This document shows, piece by piece, positions 18,775-28,891 of a DNA stretch of 44,124 nt (position 1 is the stretch's first letter; each line of letters starts with the position of its first letter). The position numbers and the translations under genes were made by a program. Origin of the DNA: an uncultured Prochlorococcus sp. (GTDB lineage: Bacteria; Cyanobacteriota; Cyanobacteriia; PCC-6307; Cyanobiaceae); the NCBI GenBank assembly GCA_902565305.1, contig CACFEJ010000011.1, forward strand, positions 1 through 44,124, written 5' to 3'. Below the pieces are notes generated by a model. That model was not told the origin of the DNA. It searched no databases and worked only from the letters and a program-made list of their open reading frames with translations.

Positions 18775-19137
18775 ATGGAAACTTTTTTAAAAATTGAGAA
18801 TATTAAACTTTGGGCTAGGGTTGGCGTACTTGATGAAGAAAGGGAATTAGGACAACTATTTATTTTAGATATATTTTTGTGGACTGATTTTGAAAAATGT
18901 ACAATAAATGATGATATAAAAAAAACAGTTGACTATTCAAAATTAGTTCAAATTTTAAAAGATCAATCAAAGAAAATATATTGTTATACAATAGAAAAAT
19001 ATTCCAACTCAATTTTAGAAATAATTGATCAGGAATTTAAGATTTCTAAAATAAAAATTATTTTAACAAAATGCAACCCTCCAATCACAGGTTTCGATGG
19101 AAAGGTGTCAATAGTAAGAATTCTTGAAAATAATTAA
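18775..19137 (+). CDS. folB: Dihydroneopterin aldolase
   Basis: A 120-residue cytoplasmic enzyme of folate synthesis that converts dihydroneopterin to 6-hydroxymethyl-dihydropterin and glycolaldehyde. It has the family's small T-fold signature: WARVGVLDEERELGQ near the N terminus with the conserved glutamate, VDYSKLV around 57-63, a TIEKYSN helix start, and a C-terminal strand with the catalytic-type lysine in LTKCNPPITG. The usual K-P pair reads K-C-N-P here, a mild departure. It is 11 bp after proA and overlaps the next gene by 14 bp. Confidence 0.93.
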   Translation: METFLKIENIKLWARVGVLDEERELGQLFILDIFLWTDFEKCTINDDIKKTVDYSKLVQILKDQSKKIYCYTIEKYSNSILEIIDQEFKISKIKIILTKCNPPITGFDGKVSIVRILENN

Positions 19138-19735
19138 AGTACTGGAAAAAAGAAATCCTATCATATTGATTCATGGCCTTTGGAATACTTCGAGTATTTT
19201 TTCTTCTATTACCCCAAAACTTGATAATATTGGCATTGAATATTTTGCCCCAACTCTTGAGCATTCATGTGGAATGACTTCAATACTTGATTTGACTAAT
19301 AAATTAAACGAATTAATTTTGGAGAAATACGGTTTAGAAAAAGAAATAGATATTTTGGGATTTTCTATGGGAGGAATAATTGGTAGGCACTGGCTTCAAA
19401 AATTTAATGGATATAAAAGAACAAGAAGATTAATATCTATAGGGTCCCCTCACAAAGGAACTTTGATGGCTCAATTAATACCTAAATACCCTTTTAAAGG
19501 TATATCAGAAATGAAAATAAATAGTAAGTTTTTAAGAGGACTCGCAAATAATGATTTTTTTCTTGACGATATTGAGTGTATAAGTTTCTTTACTTATTGG
19601 GATTTGATGGTTTTCCCTGGCTGGTGGACAAATTTAAATTTTGGGAAAAAAATATCAGTAAAAGTATATAAACATAGAAATCTTGTAAGAAATAAATCTG
19701 TGGTGGATAAAATAATCGATGAAATTATTATGTAG
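19124..19735 (+). CDS. Small lipase-like alpha/beta hydrolase
   Basis: A 203-residue alpha/beta hydrolase resembling short triacylglycerol lipase/esterase proteins. The oxyanion-hole strand ILIHGLWN is at 14-21 and the nucleophile elbow GFSMGG at 79-84 (S81), followed by the helix IIGRHWL and a conserved SIGSPHKGT. A histidine near the C terminus (VYKHRNLV) is a candidate catalytic base. Only a TTG at 19124 can serve as start: an in-frame stop lies three codons upstream and no ATG precedes the core strand. It therefore begins inside folB. Its stop overlaps the end of the convergent M3 peptidase gene by 8 bp. Substrate unknown; it may act on membrane lipids or esters. Confidence 0.85.
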   Translation: MKIIKVLEKRNPIILIHGLWNTSSIFSSITPKLDNIGIEYFAPTLEHSCGMTSILDLTNKLNELILEKYGLEKEIDILGFSMGGIIGRHWLQKFNGYKRTRRLISIGSPHKGTLMAQLIPKYPFKGISEMKINSKFLRGLANNDFFLDDIECISFFTYWDLMVFPGWWTNLNFGKKISVKVYKHRNLVRNKSVVDKIIDEIIM

Positions 19736-21815
19736 CTTCAGATAATCCTAAGTGTCTTATTAAGGAATCTGTTTGTGGCTCTCTTCCCCTGAATAGTTTG
19801 AATATGTCTAAGGGAGGTAAGCTCCCACCCAAGCTAAGTATTGTATCTTTGAATTTCTTTCCTATTAACTTTAAATCTTCAGAGTTTTCTAGATCTGCTT
19901 CTTCAAACATTGAAAATGCATCAGCACTTAGAACTTCAGCCCATTTATATGAGTAATATCCTGCAGAATATCCGCCTGCAAATATATGACTAAAACAACA
20001 AAGAAAGTGATCTTCTTGAATTGGTTCAATAACAGTAGTTTGTTTTGCAATTTCTCTTCTTATTTCATCTGCTGTTTTACCTTCGTTTTGATCAATACTA
20101 CTGTGCAATCTGAGGTCTGTAATTGCAAAATGTAGTTGTCTAAGAGTAGCCATACCACAATTAAAAGTTCTATTCTTTAAAAGCTTCTCAAAATTTTCAT
20201 CAGATAATTTTTCTCCTGTTTTGTAGTGCTTAGCAATATTCATAAGTGTATTTTTATGAAAACACCAGTTTTCCATAAATTGACTTGGAAGTTCGACTGC
20301 ATCCCACTCAACGTTGTTGATACCAGCTGCTTGAGGAAGATTAACAGTAGTAAGCATGTGTTGAAGACCATGACCAAATTCGTGGAAAAGTGTCTGAACT
20401 TCTTCAAAACTCATCAAACTAGGCTTATCTTTTGATGGTGGAGTCTGATTACAAACGAGATAAGCTACAGGGAGTGTCTTTTTGCCAACATTATTTTTAT
20501 TCAAACATTCATCCATCCAAGCCCCTCCTCTTTTTGATTCAGGCCTCGAATATGGATCTAGGTAAAATGATGCAATTTTTTCATTTTCTTTATTGAGGAT
20601 ATTAAAAAATAAAACGTCATCATTCCAAAGAGGTGCCTCTGCAGTTGCCTCGACTACTTTAATTTCAAAAAGCTTTTCACTTAATTTAAATAAACCCTTC
20701 AAAACATCATTTAGTGGGAACCAAGGTCTCAAAGACTCTTGATCCAAATTAAGCTTTTCCTTTCTAAGAAGTTCGGACCAATAACTAATATCCCATGGCT
20801 CGATATTCTGTGATTTTGAAACCCCATTAGCTTTAGAAAACTTATCTAGGGTTTCTAATTCAATTTTTGCGGTTTTGAATGCTGGTTCTCTCAATTCTTC
20901 TAAAAGGTTTTCAACATTTTTAATTTCTTTCGCCATTTTCGTTGACAAACTTAGTTCTGCCCAACTTTTATAACCGAGAAGATTAGCCTGTTTAGTTCTA
21001 AGAGATAATATCTCTTCAATGATTTGAGAATTATTTTTTTCTCCTTGAGATGCCCTACTAACGAATGCCTTATATAGTTTCTCTCTAAGGTTACGGTCGG
21101 TGGCATATGTCATGTATGAAGTATAAGTTGGGATATCTAGACTTAATTTCCAAGGACCGTTTTTGATATCGACTTCTTCATCTTTTTTTAAGTGGTTTTG
21201 TGCAGAAATTGCCATTAATTCAAGTACTCGTTCCGGAAGACCATCAACTTCGGATTTTTTATTTAATATTAAAAACCATTTATTAGTCGCATCAAGAACA
21301 TTATTGCTGAAGTCTGTTGATAGCTTTCCAAGCTTTTCTGAAATGTTGTTGAATTCTTCTTGATCATTCTTTGGTAGTGAGATGCCTCTATGTTGCATCT
21401 CAAGAATTTCTTTATCTAAAATTCTATTTTTAATTTGATCAAAGTTATTTGTCTCTTTAAGCTTGACTAAAGAATTGTAAATTATTTTACTTTGTCCGAA
21501 TTTATTACCCAAGCTTATGATTTCTGGAAGAAATTTTGAATATATGTCTCTTAGACTTTCAGAATTATTTACTGCATTTAGGTGACTTATTACTCCCCAA
21601 CTCCATCTAAGGATTTCATTGAGTTCATTTAAGGGATTTATTACATTATCCCAATTTAAATTATTGTGAATCAAATAGTTAGATAAATTTTTCTCTGTGT
21701 TTTTAAAATCTTCAGCTATCTTTTCTAGTACTACTGGAAATTGTTTACTTATGCTTTCGGGAGTAAATTTTTTAAACTCTGGTAATTCTCCATATTTAAA
21801 GATTGAGGTATCCAT
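19728..21815 (-). CDS. prlC: M3 family zinc oligopeptidase (oligopeptidase A-like)
   Basis: A 695-residue cytoplasmic metallopeptidase of the thimet/oligopeptidase A family, which degrades short peptides such as cleaved signal and transit peptides. The zinc site is HEFGH at residues 478-482 in TLFHEFGHGLQHM, with a third ligand glutamate about 25 residues later in VELPSQFMENW. The C-terminal AGGYSAGYYSYKWAEVLSAD is the family's substrate-binding loop region. Length fits OpdA/PrlC. The gene begins 14 bp after ndhD and overlaps the convergent lipase-like gene at its 3' end by 8 bp. Confidence 0.95.
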   Translation of the reverse strand: MDTSIFKYGELPEFKKFTPESISKQFPVVLEKIAEDFKNTEKNLSNYLIHNNLNWDNVINPLNELNEILRWSWGVISHLNAVNNSESLRDIYSKFLPEIISLGNKFGQSKIIYNSLVKLKETNNFDQIKNRILDKEILEMQHRGISLPKNDQEEFNNISEKLGKLSTDFSNNVLDATNKWFLILNKKSEVDGLPERVLELMAISAQNHLKKDEEVDIKNGPWKLSLDIPTYTSYMTYATDRNLREKLYKAFVSRASQGEKNNSQIIEEILSLRTKQANLLGYKSWAELSLSTKMAKEIKNVENLLEELREPAFKTAKIELETLDKFSKANGVSKSQNIEPWDISYWSELLRKEKLNLDQESLRPWFPLNDVLKGLFKLSEKLFEIKVVEATAEAPLWNDDVLFFNILNKENEKIASFYLDPYSRPESKRGGAWMDECLNKNNVGKKTLPVAYLVCNQTPPSKDKPSLMSFEEVQTLFHEFGHGLQHMLTTVNLPQAAGINNVEWDAVELPSQFMENWCFHKNTLMNIAKHYKTGEKLSDENFEKLLKNRTFNCGMATLRQLHFAITDLRLHSSIDQNEGKTADEIRREIAKQTTVIEPIQEDHFLCCFSHIFAGGYSAGYYSYKWAEVLSADAFSMFEEADLENSEDLKLIGKKFKDTILSLGGSLPPLDIFKLFRGREPQTDSLIRHLGLSEAT

Positions 21816-21829
21816 TTATTTAAAGTAAT

Positions 21830-23371
21830 CTAACTAAATAATGTCGGTATTAACCCTATTAACTTAGCTAGAGTGAGTTGCTGACTGAGAGCATTTGTTG
21901 AAGATTCATATAAATTTATTGCAATTTTTGGCCAAAAACCTATCACCAATGTCGGCAACAATAAGCTGAATCCAATAGTCAATTCTCGACCATTCATCTC
22001 TTTAACTGTAGCTAGTGCAGGAATTCTAGGGCCAAAAAATACTCTTCTACACATTGATAGTAGATAAATTGGTGTTAAAACTAAACCTATAGCTGCAATA
22101 AGAATAGTGATCGATCTAAAGATAGAGCTGAAACCTTCTTGACTAGTGATTCCTAAAAATACAGTTATTTCACTTATGAATCCGCTCATCCCAGGCAGTG
22201 CTAGAGAGGCCAAAGAACTTGCCAAGAAAAAAGCAAAAGTTATTGGCAGCACCTTTGCTAAACCACCCATATTGGGTATCGAAAGAGTATTTGTTCTTTC
22301 ATAGAATGAGCCCGTAACAAAAAACATAGCTGCGGCGATAAGTCCGTGGCTTATCATTTGGAGCATCGCCCCACTTATACCTAAAGCATCTACTGCTCCA
22401 ATCCCTAACAGAACAAAACCCATATGACTTACAGAGCTACATGCAATTCTCCTTTTAACATTATCTTGAGCAAATGCATTAAGAGCTCCATAAATTATAT
22501 TAATGATTCCAAGAATAATTAGCGCTGGTGCAATTTGAAGATGTACCTCAGGTAGTATTTGAACATTGAATCTTAAGAGGGCATAACCTCCCATTTTTAA
22601 GAGTATTCCTGCGAGTAACATTGAAACTGGAGCATTAGCCTCTCCATGAGCATCGGGCAGCCAAGTATGTAATGGAAAGATAGGAAGTTTTACTCCAAAA
22701 CCAATTAAAAATCCTAAATAAGATAATAAAGCTAGGCTGCCTGTCACATGTTTATTGGTTAAATCGGTAATATTTAAAGTAAAGGTATCACCACTCAAGG
22801 CAAGTGCTAACCCACTTATGAGTATTAATAAAGAAGCTAAGGCTGTATAAAGAATGAATTTAGTTGCTGCATATAATTTCTTTTTCCCTCCCCAAATAGC
22901 AATAAGAAGATATACCGGAACTAATTCAAGTTCCCATGCCAAGAAAAATAATAGAAAATCTTGAGAAAGGAAAACTAATGCCTGTGCTGATGCCTGTACT
23001 AATAAAAGAGCAAAATATAAATTAGATTTTTTCTTAATTTTCCAACTAGCAGCAGCCGATAAAAATGTGATTAAGCCACTTAATGCTATTAAAGGAGCAG
23101 ATAACCCATCTACCCCAAGAGACCACTCTAAGCCTATTGATGGTAACCAAGAAGCTCTTTCTACCAGTTGTAAAGAGCTATCTGAAGTATTGAATTTTTG
23201 AAAAAGGACGCCTATTATTAATAAAAAATCTATAAATAAAAAACTTAATGAGATATTTCTAGGGAGTGAATTATCTTCTCCTTCTTTTGAACTCAAGAAA
23301 GGCATTATTAATGCCCCAATTAAAGGCAGTAAGACAATAGATGATAGCCAAGGAAAAGATTCTAAATTCAT
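21830..23371 (-). CDS. ndhD: NAD(P)H-quinone oxidoreductase chain 4 (NDH-1 subunit NdhD)
   Basis: A 513-residue antiporter-like membrane subunit of the cyanobacterial NDH-1 complex, which pumps protons while passing electrons from ferredoxin to plastoquinone in cyclic flow and respiration. About 14 membrane helices are visible. Hallmarks are [19 protein letters not shown] with the conserved membrane glutamate, [19 protein letters not shown], and the lysine-bearing helix [13 protein letters not shown]. It resembles the NdhD1 type used in the respiratory/cyclic complex rather than the CO2-uptake NdhD3/D4 type, but this is inference. It starts 79 bp downstream of thrB and is followed 14 bp later by the M3 peptidase gene. 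Confidence 0.95.
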   Translation of the reverse strand: MNLESFPWLSSIVLLPLIGALIMPFLSSKEGEDNSLPRNISLSFLFIDFLLIIGVLFQKFNTSDSSLQLVERASWLPSIGLEWSLGVDGLSAPLIALSGLITFLSAAASWKIKKKSNLYFALLLVQASAQALVFLSQDFLLFFLAWELELVPVYLLIAIWGGKKKLYAATKFILYTALASLLILISGLALALSGDTFTLNITDLTNKHVTGSLALLSYLGFLIGFGVKLPIFPLHTWLPDAHGEANAPVSMLLAGILLKMGGYALLRFNVQILPEVHLQIAPALIILGIINIIYGALNAFAQDNVKRRIACSSVSHMGFVLLGIGAVDALGISGAMLQMISHGLIAAAMFFVTGSFYERTNTLSIPNMGGLAKVLPITFAFFLASSLASLALPGMSGFISEITVFLGITSQEGFSSIFRSITILIAAIGLVLTPIYLLSMCRRVFFGPRIPALATVKEMNGRELTIGFSLLLPTLVIGFWPKIAINLYESSTNALSQQLTLAKLIGLIPTLFS

Positions 23372-23450
23372 TTATGTAATGAATAATTTTTTTATTCTAG
23401 TTGAAGTTGTACTAGCTTGAGACTATAACATTAAAAATGCCTAAGTAAAA

Positions 23451-24398
23451 CTACTTACCAGAGATAGTGCTAAATTGGCTACCAGTTGTTTGAACGTTTA
23501 AGAACGGCGCTCTGCTAGCTACACCTGATTTCTCCCATGCTTTCACCATGGCTTGACTGACGATTTTACCATTTTCTTTTTTACACAAAGCTAAGATACT
23601 TGGCCCAGCCCCACTAATTGCGCATCCTAGAGCGCCAGCATTTAGAGCAGCATCTTTAACTTCTAATCCACCCTTAATTAGTTTCCATCTGTAGGGTTCA
23701 TGTAACTTATCAAACATCCCCTCTTTTATAAGTTCCTCATTACCAGCTTTCAATCCGTTTAGTAACAAAGTAAGCGCCCCCATATTTGTAACTGCATCAG
23801 ATATGGGTACATTCTTGGGCATAACCTTTCTTGCTTCATTTGTGCTTAGACGAATTGCAGGTATTGCTACAACAGCCTTAATTGAATCGTGCCAATCACA
23901 TCTAATTATTCTCCATCTTTGAGAAGAAGACCTGGCTGTCAAGCAAAGCCCACCCAGAAGAGAGGGAACTACATTATCGGGATGACCTTCTATATCAATG
24001 GCAAGTTCAAGGAGTTTTTCTTTGGATAATGGAGAGTTCATTATTGCATTTGCTCCGATTAATCCAGCAACTATTGCAGTAGCGCTACTTCCAAGCCCGC
24101 GTGCAGGTGGAACTGCCAACTTAACTCTTGCTTCAAGTGCAAAAGGTTCCATATTTGCGCTCTCCCATACTTTCTGAGCTGCTCTAAAAACTAAGTTTTC
24201 AGGTCCTCCTCTTAAATGATTACCATCTGTACTTTCCATTATTAAATCAAATCTATCTCCACCACCTTCAATTCTTGTAAAAATAAATTCATTATACAAA
24301 TCTAATGCTGCTCCAAGGCAATCGAATCCAGGCCCTAAATTGGCAGTTGTGGAAGGCACTGTTACCCGTATTTTTTTACCTACTTCAGGAATAGACAT
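23451..24398 (-). CDS. thrB: Homoserine kinase
   Basis: A 315-residue GHMP-family kinase that phosphorylates L-homoserine with ATP in threonine synthesis. The N-terminal strand VTVPSTTANLGPGFDCLG is typical, the ATP-binding motif PPARGLGSSATA lies at 97-108, and the C-terminal third motif GAISGAGPSILAL variant reads LGCAISGAGPSILALC. Length fits the family. It is 9 bp downstream of glk in a tight minus-strand string (RHH-like gene, trpS, thrS, glk, thrB), so threonine synthesis and threonyl-tRNA charging may be expressed together. Confidence 0.97.
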   Translation of the reverse strand: MSIPEVGKKIRVTVPSTTANLGPGFDCLGAALDLYNEFIFTRIEGGGDRFDLIMESTDGNHLRGGPENLVFRAAQKVWESANMEPFALEARVKLAVPPARGLGSSATAIVAGLIGANAIMNSPLSKEKLLELAIDIEGHPDNVVPSLLGGLCLTARSSSQRWRIIRCDWHDSIKAVVAIPAIRLSTNEARKVMPKNVPISDAVTNMGALTLLLNGLKAGNEELIKEGMFDKLHEPYRWKLIKGGLEVKDAALNAGALGCAISGAGPSILALCKKENGKIVSQAMVKAWEKSGVASRAPFLNVQTTGSQFSTISGK

Positions 24399-24407
24399 TT
24401 TTTGTTT

Positions 24408-25442
24408 TTAAGTTTTTAAAAGCATTTTTGCTCTGCAGGCTGCACTAAAAAGTCCAAACTCTTCATCTAAAATTACTTTTATAGGTATTGTTTTAAGAAT
24501 ATCTTTTAATCTTCCCTTGTCGAAAAATTGTTTTAAAAATAAGTCTGATTTAAAGTTTTTGAAATGTTTTGATGCTGTTCCTCCAGAAATCCATAATCCA
24601 CCAAAGCATAATTCTTGAAGAGCAACATCTCCCAGTAAAGAGGCATAAGCGCCTAACCAAATCCTCTCAACTTCAATCATTAGTTGATCTCCTTCTTTCG
24701 AAAGATTACAAATTTTCTCAGGTAGTTCTTTTCTTGCAGCATCAAAAATTTTAATTTTTTTTAAATATTGATTTAGAGGATGGTTTTGGGCATCAGGTTT
24801 GCTTAGTCTCCATTCGGCAATTCTTGATAAACCAGTGCCGCTAATAATTCTTTCACAGGATATCCTTTCAACTTTTAGGTAATTCTTAAGCCAAATTTTT
24901 AAATCCCATTCTAATTTTGACTTTGGGGAGTACTCAACATGACCACCTTCACTAGCTAAAACTTTTACCTTTTTCCCTGATATTATTCCTCTTGCAATTC
25001 CCAAGCCAGTCCCCGCTCCAACAATGGCATGCAAATCATTATTAGCACCTTCAGAATTGGATCCATTTTGGATAGTAGAATATTGATTTTTTTTTAAAAA
25101 AGGTATTCCATAAATTTGTACTGCGAAATCATTTATTAGCTCGCAGCTTTTAAAATTAAACTTATTCTGTAAATCATTTCCAGAAATATTCCATGATAAG
25201 TTAATGATTTTTGCTTTGTTTTTAGATAAAGGACCAGCTACTGCAAAACATGCAGAAGAAGGATGAGTAATATTCTTGCATTCTTTTTTGAGAAAATCTT
25301 CTAGGATTAGTTCAAAAGAACCCCAATCAGACGATATATATTTTTTTTTGAATATTAACTTAGGCGAATTATTATTTATTTCTTTTTCGAAAATTCCTAA
25401 TAGAACCTTTGTTCCTCCTAAATCACAAGCGAGAAAATTCAT
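24408..25442 (-). CDS. glk: Glucokinase
   Basis: A 344-residue glucokinase of the bacterial Glk family that converts glucose to glucose 6-phosphate with ATP. The N-terminal phosphate-binding motif is LACDLGGTKVLLGIF. HAIVGAGTGLGIARG carries the second glycine-rich element, and ASEGGHVEYSP contains the glutamate-histidine sugar contacts. The C-terminal LCFGGLWISGGTASKHF is the adenosine-binding element. It sits between thrS (10 bp) and thrB (9 bp) and so is likely co-transcribed with them, although its biochemistry is unrelated. It probably salvages glucose from glycogen or imported sugar. Confidence 0.95.
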   Translation of the reverse strand: MNFLACDLGGTKVLLGIFEKEINNNSPKLIFKKKYISSDWGSFELILEDFLKKECKNITHPSSACFAVAGPLSKNKAKIINLSWNISGNDLQNKFNFKSCELINDFAVQIYGIPFLKKNQYSTIQNGSNSEGANNDLHAIVGAGTGLGIARGIISGKKVKVLASEGGHVEYSPKSKLEWDLKIWLKNYLKVERISCERIISGTGLSRIAEWRLSKPDAQNHPLNQYLKKIKIFDAARKELPEKICNLSKEGDQLMIEVERIWLGAYASLLGDVALQELCFGGLWISGGTASKHFKNFKSDLFLKQFFDKGRLKDILKTIPIKVILDEEFGLFSAACRAKMLLKT

Positions 25443-25452
25443 ATTTGAGAAA

Positions 25453-27369
25453 TTATTCTGTTTTCCCTCTTTTTTCTATTAATTCATTCATTAATTTGTA
25501 TAAATCGGGTAGGTCAAAGATTCCTAAATTTGTTCCATCTAAAGCTCTTAAAGCGACTGAATCAATTTCCTCTTCTTTATCTCCAATAACTGCAATTAAG
25601 GGAACTCTCCCGAGAGTTGCCTCTCTTATTTTATATCCTATTTTTTCATTCCTAACATCAACTTTTGATCGGTAACCATTATTATTTATTAATTCATTAA
25701 ACTTTAAACACTTTTCAATATTTCGATCAGTAATGCTTAATAAAATTATTTGATAAGGTGCAAGCCAAATTGGGAATTTTGCCTCATATTGCTCAATTAA
25801 GATTCCGATAAATCTTTCAAATGATCCTAAAATTGCTCTGTGAAGCATAACTGGATTTCTCTTCTCATTATCAATATCTACATAAGTTGCATCCAATCTA
25901 ATAGGCATTGAGAAATCAACCTGAATAGTGCCACATTGCCAGACTCTATTAAGACAATCTTTTAAGGAGAATTCTATTTTTGGACCATAAAAAGCCCCTT
26001 CTCCTGGTTGGAGTTCCCATTTTAGGTTCTTATTATCGAGAGCTTTGGTAAGAGCCTCCTCTGATTTATCCCAAATCTCTTCACTACCCACCCTTTTTTC
26101 AGGACGGGTTGATAATTTGATAATGATTTCATCAAAACCAAAAGTTTTATAAACCTCGAAAACAAGATCTATAAAAGTTGATACCTCTTCTTGAATTTGC
26201 TCTTCTGTGCAAAATATGTGTGCATCATCTTGAGTAAAGTTTCTTACTCTCATTAAGCCGTGCAGTGCCCCAGAGGGCTCATTTCTGTGACAAGAACCAA
26301 ATTCAGCAAGCCGAATAGGTAAATCCTTATAACTTTTTAAACCTTGATTAAATAATTGTATATGGCATGGACAATTCATTGGTTTAATTGCATAAGTTCG
26401 ATTTTCTGATGCAGTAGTGAACATATCGTCTCTAAATTTTTCCCAATGACCTGATTTTTCCCAAAGAGATTTATCAACAGCTTGTGGGGTTTTAATTTCT
26501 AAATAATCATTTTTTTTGAGTATTTCTCTTATGTACTTTTCCAGTACTTGGTAAATTGTCCATCCATTTGGATGCCAAAAAATCATTCCTGGAGATTCTT
26601 CTTGTATATGAAATAGTGAATGTTTTTTTCCAAGTTTTCTATGATCTCTTTTTTCCGCTTCTTCAATTCTTGTTAAATAATCTTTGAGTTCTTTTTCTTT
26701 TGCCCATGCAGTTCCATATATTCTCTGCAATGATTCATTCTCACTATTACCTCTCCAATATGATCCTGATAATTTAAGTAATTTAAAGTGTCTCAAATGT
26801 CTAGTGTTAGGAACGTGAGGCCCTCTACACATGTCGATGTATTCTTCGTGCTTGTATAAATTGATGAGACCTTCTTCAGGAATTTCTTCAATTATCCTTA
26901 ATTTAAAAGTCTCATCTCTTTCTTTAAAAGTTTTAATTGCCTCTTCTTTAGAAACTTGTAAAATTTCGACGTCATAGTTTGTTTTTATTAATTTATTAAT
27001 TCTATTTTCGATTTTTATTAAATCTTCAGGAGTAAATCTGTATTCAGAGAAAATATCGTAATAAAAACCATCTTCAATTACAGGCCCAATCGCCATTTTA
27101 ATATCAGAGTAAATTTGTTTAACTGCATGACCAATAAGGTGAGCGAAAGAATGTCTTATTATTTCAATTCCTTCTTTATCTTTTGATGTGATGATTACAA
27201 CTTTGGAATCTTTATTTATAGGAATTGTTGCATCAAGAAGAATATCATTAACTTTCCCAGCAATTGTTGCTTTAGCTAATCCAGTGCCTATACTCTGGGC
27301 AATTTCAAGAATAGTTACAGATTTTTCGAAAACCTTTTTTGAACCATCAGGCAAGGTAATTATTGGCAT
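25453..27369 (-). CDS. thrS: Threonyl-tRNA synthetase
   Basis: A 638-residue class II aminoacyl-tRNA synthetase that charges tRNA-Thr. Domains in order: N-terminal TGS domain (1-60), editing domain (about 62-235) with [11 protein letters not shown] and CRGPHVPNT, class II catalytic core (about 240-530) with zinc-ligand cysteine in [10 protein letters not shown], motif 2 [20 protein letters not shown] and motif 3 [13 protein letters not shown], and a C-terminal anticodon-binding domain (about 535-638). All regions are full length. It is 3 bp from trpS upstream and 10 bp from glk downstream. I see no leader peptide or T-box; its regulation is not evident. Confidence 0.98.
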   Translation of the reverse strand: MPIITLPDGSKKVFEKSVTILEIAQSIGTGLAKATIAGKVNDILLDATIPINKDSKVVIITSKDKEGIEIIRHSFAHLIGHAVKQIYSDIKMAIGPVIEDGFYYDIFSEYRFTPEDLIKIENRINKLIKTNYDVEILQVSKEEAIKTFKERDETFKLRIIEEIPEEGLINLYKHEEYIDMCRGPHVPNTRHLRHFKLLKLSGSYWRGNSENESLQRIYGTAWAKEKELKDYLTRIEEAEKRDHRKLGKKHSLFHIQEESPGMIFWHPNGWTIYQVLEKYIREILKKNDYLEIKTPQAVDKSLWEKSGHWEKFRDDMFTTASENRTYAIKPMNCPCHIQLFNQGLKSYKDLPIRLAEFGSCHRNEPSGALHGLMRVRNFTQDDAHIFCTEEQIQEEVSTFIDLVFEVYKTFGFDEIIIKLSTRPEKRVGSEEIWDKSEEALTKALDNKNLKWELQPGEGAFYGPKIEFSLKDCLNRVWQCGTIQVDFSMPIRLDATYVDIDNEKRNPVMLHRAILGSFERFIGILIEQYEAKFPIWLAPYQIILLSITDRNIEKCLKFNELINNNGYRSKVDVRNEKIGYKIREATLGRVPLIAVIGDKEEEIDSVALRALDGTNLGIFDLPDLYKLMNELIEKRGKTE

Positions 27370-27372
27370 AAT

Positions 27373-28389
27373 TTATTTCTCCATTTCAAAAAATCCCAAT
27401 TTTGATTTAACTCTCTTTAAAGTCTGATTCGCTAAATCTTCAGCTTTTTCCTTCCCTTCATTAAGGATTTTATTTAGTTGATAGGGATCATTAATTAATA
27501 ATTTATATTTTTTCTGAATAGGTTCTAGTGATTCAATAAGTTGTTCGGTAATTAATTTTTTAAATGTCCCCCATCCAGTCTCTAAGAATTCATTTTCACA
27601 CTGAGAAATTTCTTTGTCAGATAATATTGAATAAATCATCAAAAGATTTTTAGATTCTGGTCTCTCAGGGTTGTTAAATTCAATTCCAATAGAGCTGTCA
27701 CTTTTTGCTCTTTTAATTTTTTTTGTGATTATTTCAGGAGGATCTAATAAGTTAATGCGACTGCCCTCATTAGGATCACTTTTGCTCATCTTCTTTGTAC
27801 CATCAATTAAACTCATTATTTTTGAACCATTCTTCATGATGATTGGTTGAGGGATCTTTAAAATATTTTTATCCTTACTAAATCTGGCATTAATTCTCTG
27901 TTGTGCAATATCTCTCGCAAGTTCAAGATGTTGTTTTTGATCCTCACCTACAGGTACGAAGTCAGCATCATAAAGAAGGATGTCTGCAGCCATAAGTATT
28001 GGATAGTCAAATAATCCAATAGATACATTATTACCTTGTTGTATGGATTTTTCTTTAAATTGAATCATTCTTTCCATCCAATTTATTGGGGTCATGCAAT
28101 TTAATATCCAACAAAGTTCTGAATGCGCTGAAATCTGACTTTGGACAAAAATTGAACATATATTGGGATCTATCCCACAAGCGACGTACAAAGCCGCTGT
28201 AGATATTGTGTTTTTAGATAATTCTTTGGGATTATATGAGGCTGTAATTGCGTGCAAATCAACTACACATAGAAATGTTTCATATTGCTCTTGAAGTGTA
28301 ACCCAATTATTTATGGCCCCAAGCCAATTCCCAATATGTAAATTACCAGTTGGTTGAACTCCCGAAAGAATTCTTTTTTTATTTGCCAT
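27373..28389 (-). CDS. trpS: Tryptophanyl-tRNA synthetase
   Basis: A 338-residue class I aminoacyl-tRNA synthetase that charges tRNA-Trp. The HIGH-type motif is HIGN at 18-21 (PTGNLHIGNWLGA), and the second signature KMSKS lies at 200-204. The VGEDQKQHLELARDIA segment before it is typical of the bacterial enzyme. Length fits. The start overlaps the 3' end of the upstream RHH-like gene by 11 bp, so translation is likely coupled, and the thrS start follows 3 bp after the stop. Confidence 0.98.
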   Translation of the reverse strand: MANKKRILSGVQPTGNLHIGNWLGAINNWVTLQEQYETFLCVVDLHAITASYNPKELSKNTISTAALYVACGIDPNICSIFVQSQISAHSELCWILNCMTPINWMERMIQFKEKSIQQGNNVSIGLFDYPILMAADILLYDADFVPVGEDQKQHLELARDIAQQRINARFSKDKNILKIPQPIIMKNGSKIMSLIDGTKKMSKSDPNEGSRINLLDPPEIITKKIKRAKSDSSIGIEFNNPERPESKNLLMIYSILSDKEISQCENEFLETGWGTFKKLITEQLIESLEPIQKKYKLLINDPYQLNKILNEGKEKAEDLANQTLKRVKSKLGFFEMEK

Positions 28390-28801
28390 CCTCTTCTACT
28401 TCGCTAGATTGGATCTCTTCAGTTGATGTACTTTTTACAGGTCTTGCAAAAGGGTCAGGTGCTGTTTTTGTCTTTTCTTCATAAGAATTTTGTGATTGTC
28501 TACTCGGAGAAGAGTTTTTATTATTTTTTGCATATTCTTTGATTGATTCAATCAATTTTTCGTCTTTGATCATTTCGCTAAGTGTTCTAACAGAGAAACC
28601 CAGAACTGCAACGGTAGATCTTAATTGAAAGGCCTCTTGTATTGATTTAACAGCTTTCATTTCGTTATCACTCAATCTTATGCGGAAACCTCCTCCATCT
28701 CTTCTGCCGCCCGATCTATCTCTGAAATTAGATCTTTCATTGTTAGAACGACCTCTGTAATTTTCTTGTCCAGGATTATTGCTGAAATTTGAATTAGACA
28801 T
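28379..28801 (-). CDS. RHH-like protein with arginine/glycine-rich N-terminal tail
   Basis: A 140-residue protein of unknown function. Residues 1-38 are low-complexity, rich in Arg, Gly, Asn and Ser (NYRGRSNNERSNFRDRSGGR), resembling an RGG-type nucleic-acid-binding tail. Residues 39-80 fit a ribbon-helix-helix plan: strand FRIRLSD, helix EMKAVKSIQEAFQL, and helix TVAVLGFSVRTLSEMIKD. The C-terminal 50 residues are polar and probably disordered. It is first in the trpS-thrS-glk-thrB string and divergent from the DUF697-mntCAB genes; direct repeats lie in the shared upstream region. A DNA- or RNA-binding regulatory role is inferred from composition and fold plan only. Confidence 0.7.
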   Translation of the reverse strand: MSNSNFSNNPGQENYRGRSNNERSNFRDRSGGRRDGGGFRIRLSDNEMKAVKSIQEAFQLRSTVAVLGFSVRTLSEMIKDEKLIESIKEYAKNNKNSSPSRQSQNSYEEKTKTAPDPFARPVKSTSTEEIQSSEVEEDGK

Positions 28802-28891
28802 CTTAATGTTTCTTAAGTTATTTAAATAGTCTATTAACTTAGCATCTTGTTATGCAATAAATCTTTTTAAAAGGCTTAAATTTTTATCTTT

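Noticed and set aside
28828-28857. A minus-strand promoter TTGCAT, 18 bp, TAGACT for the RHH-like gene.
   Set aside because: It matches the sigma-70 consensus in only three and four of six positions, which is weak in such AT-rich sequence.
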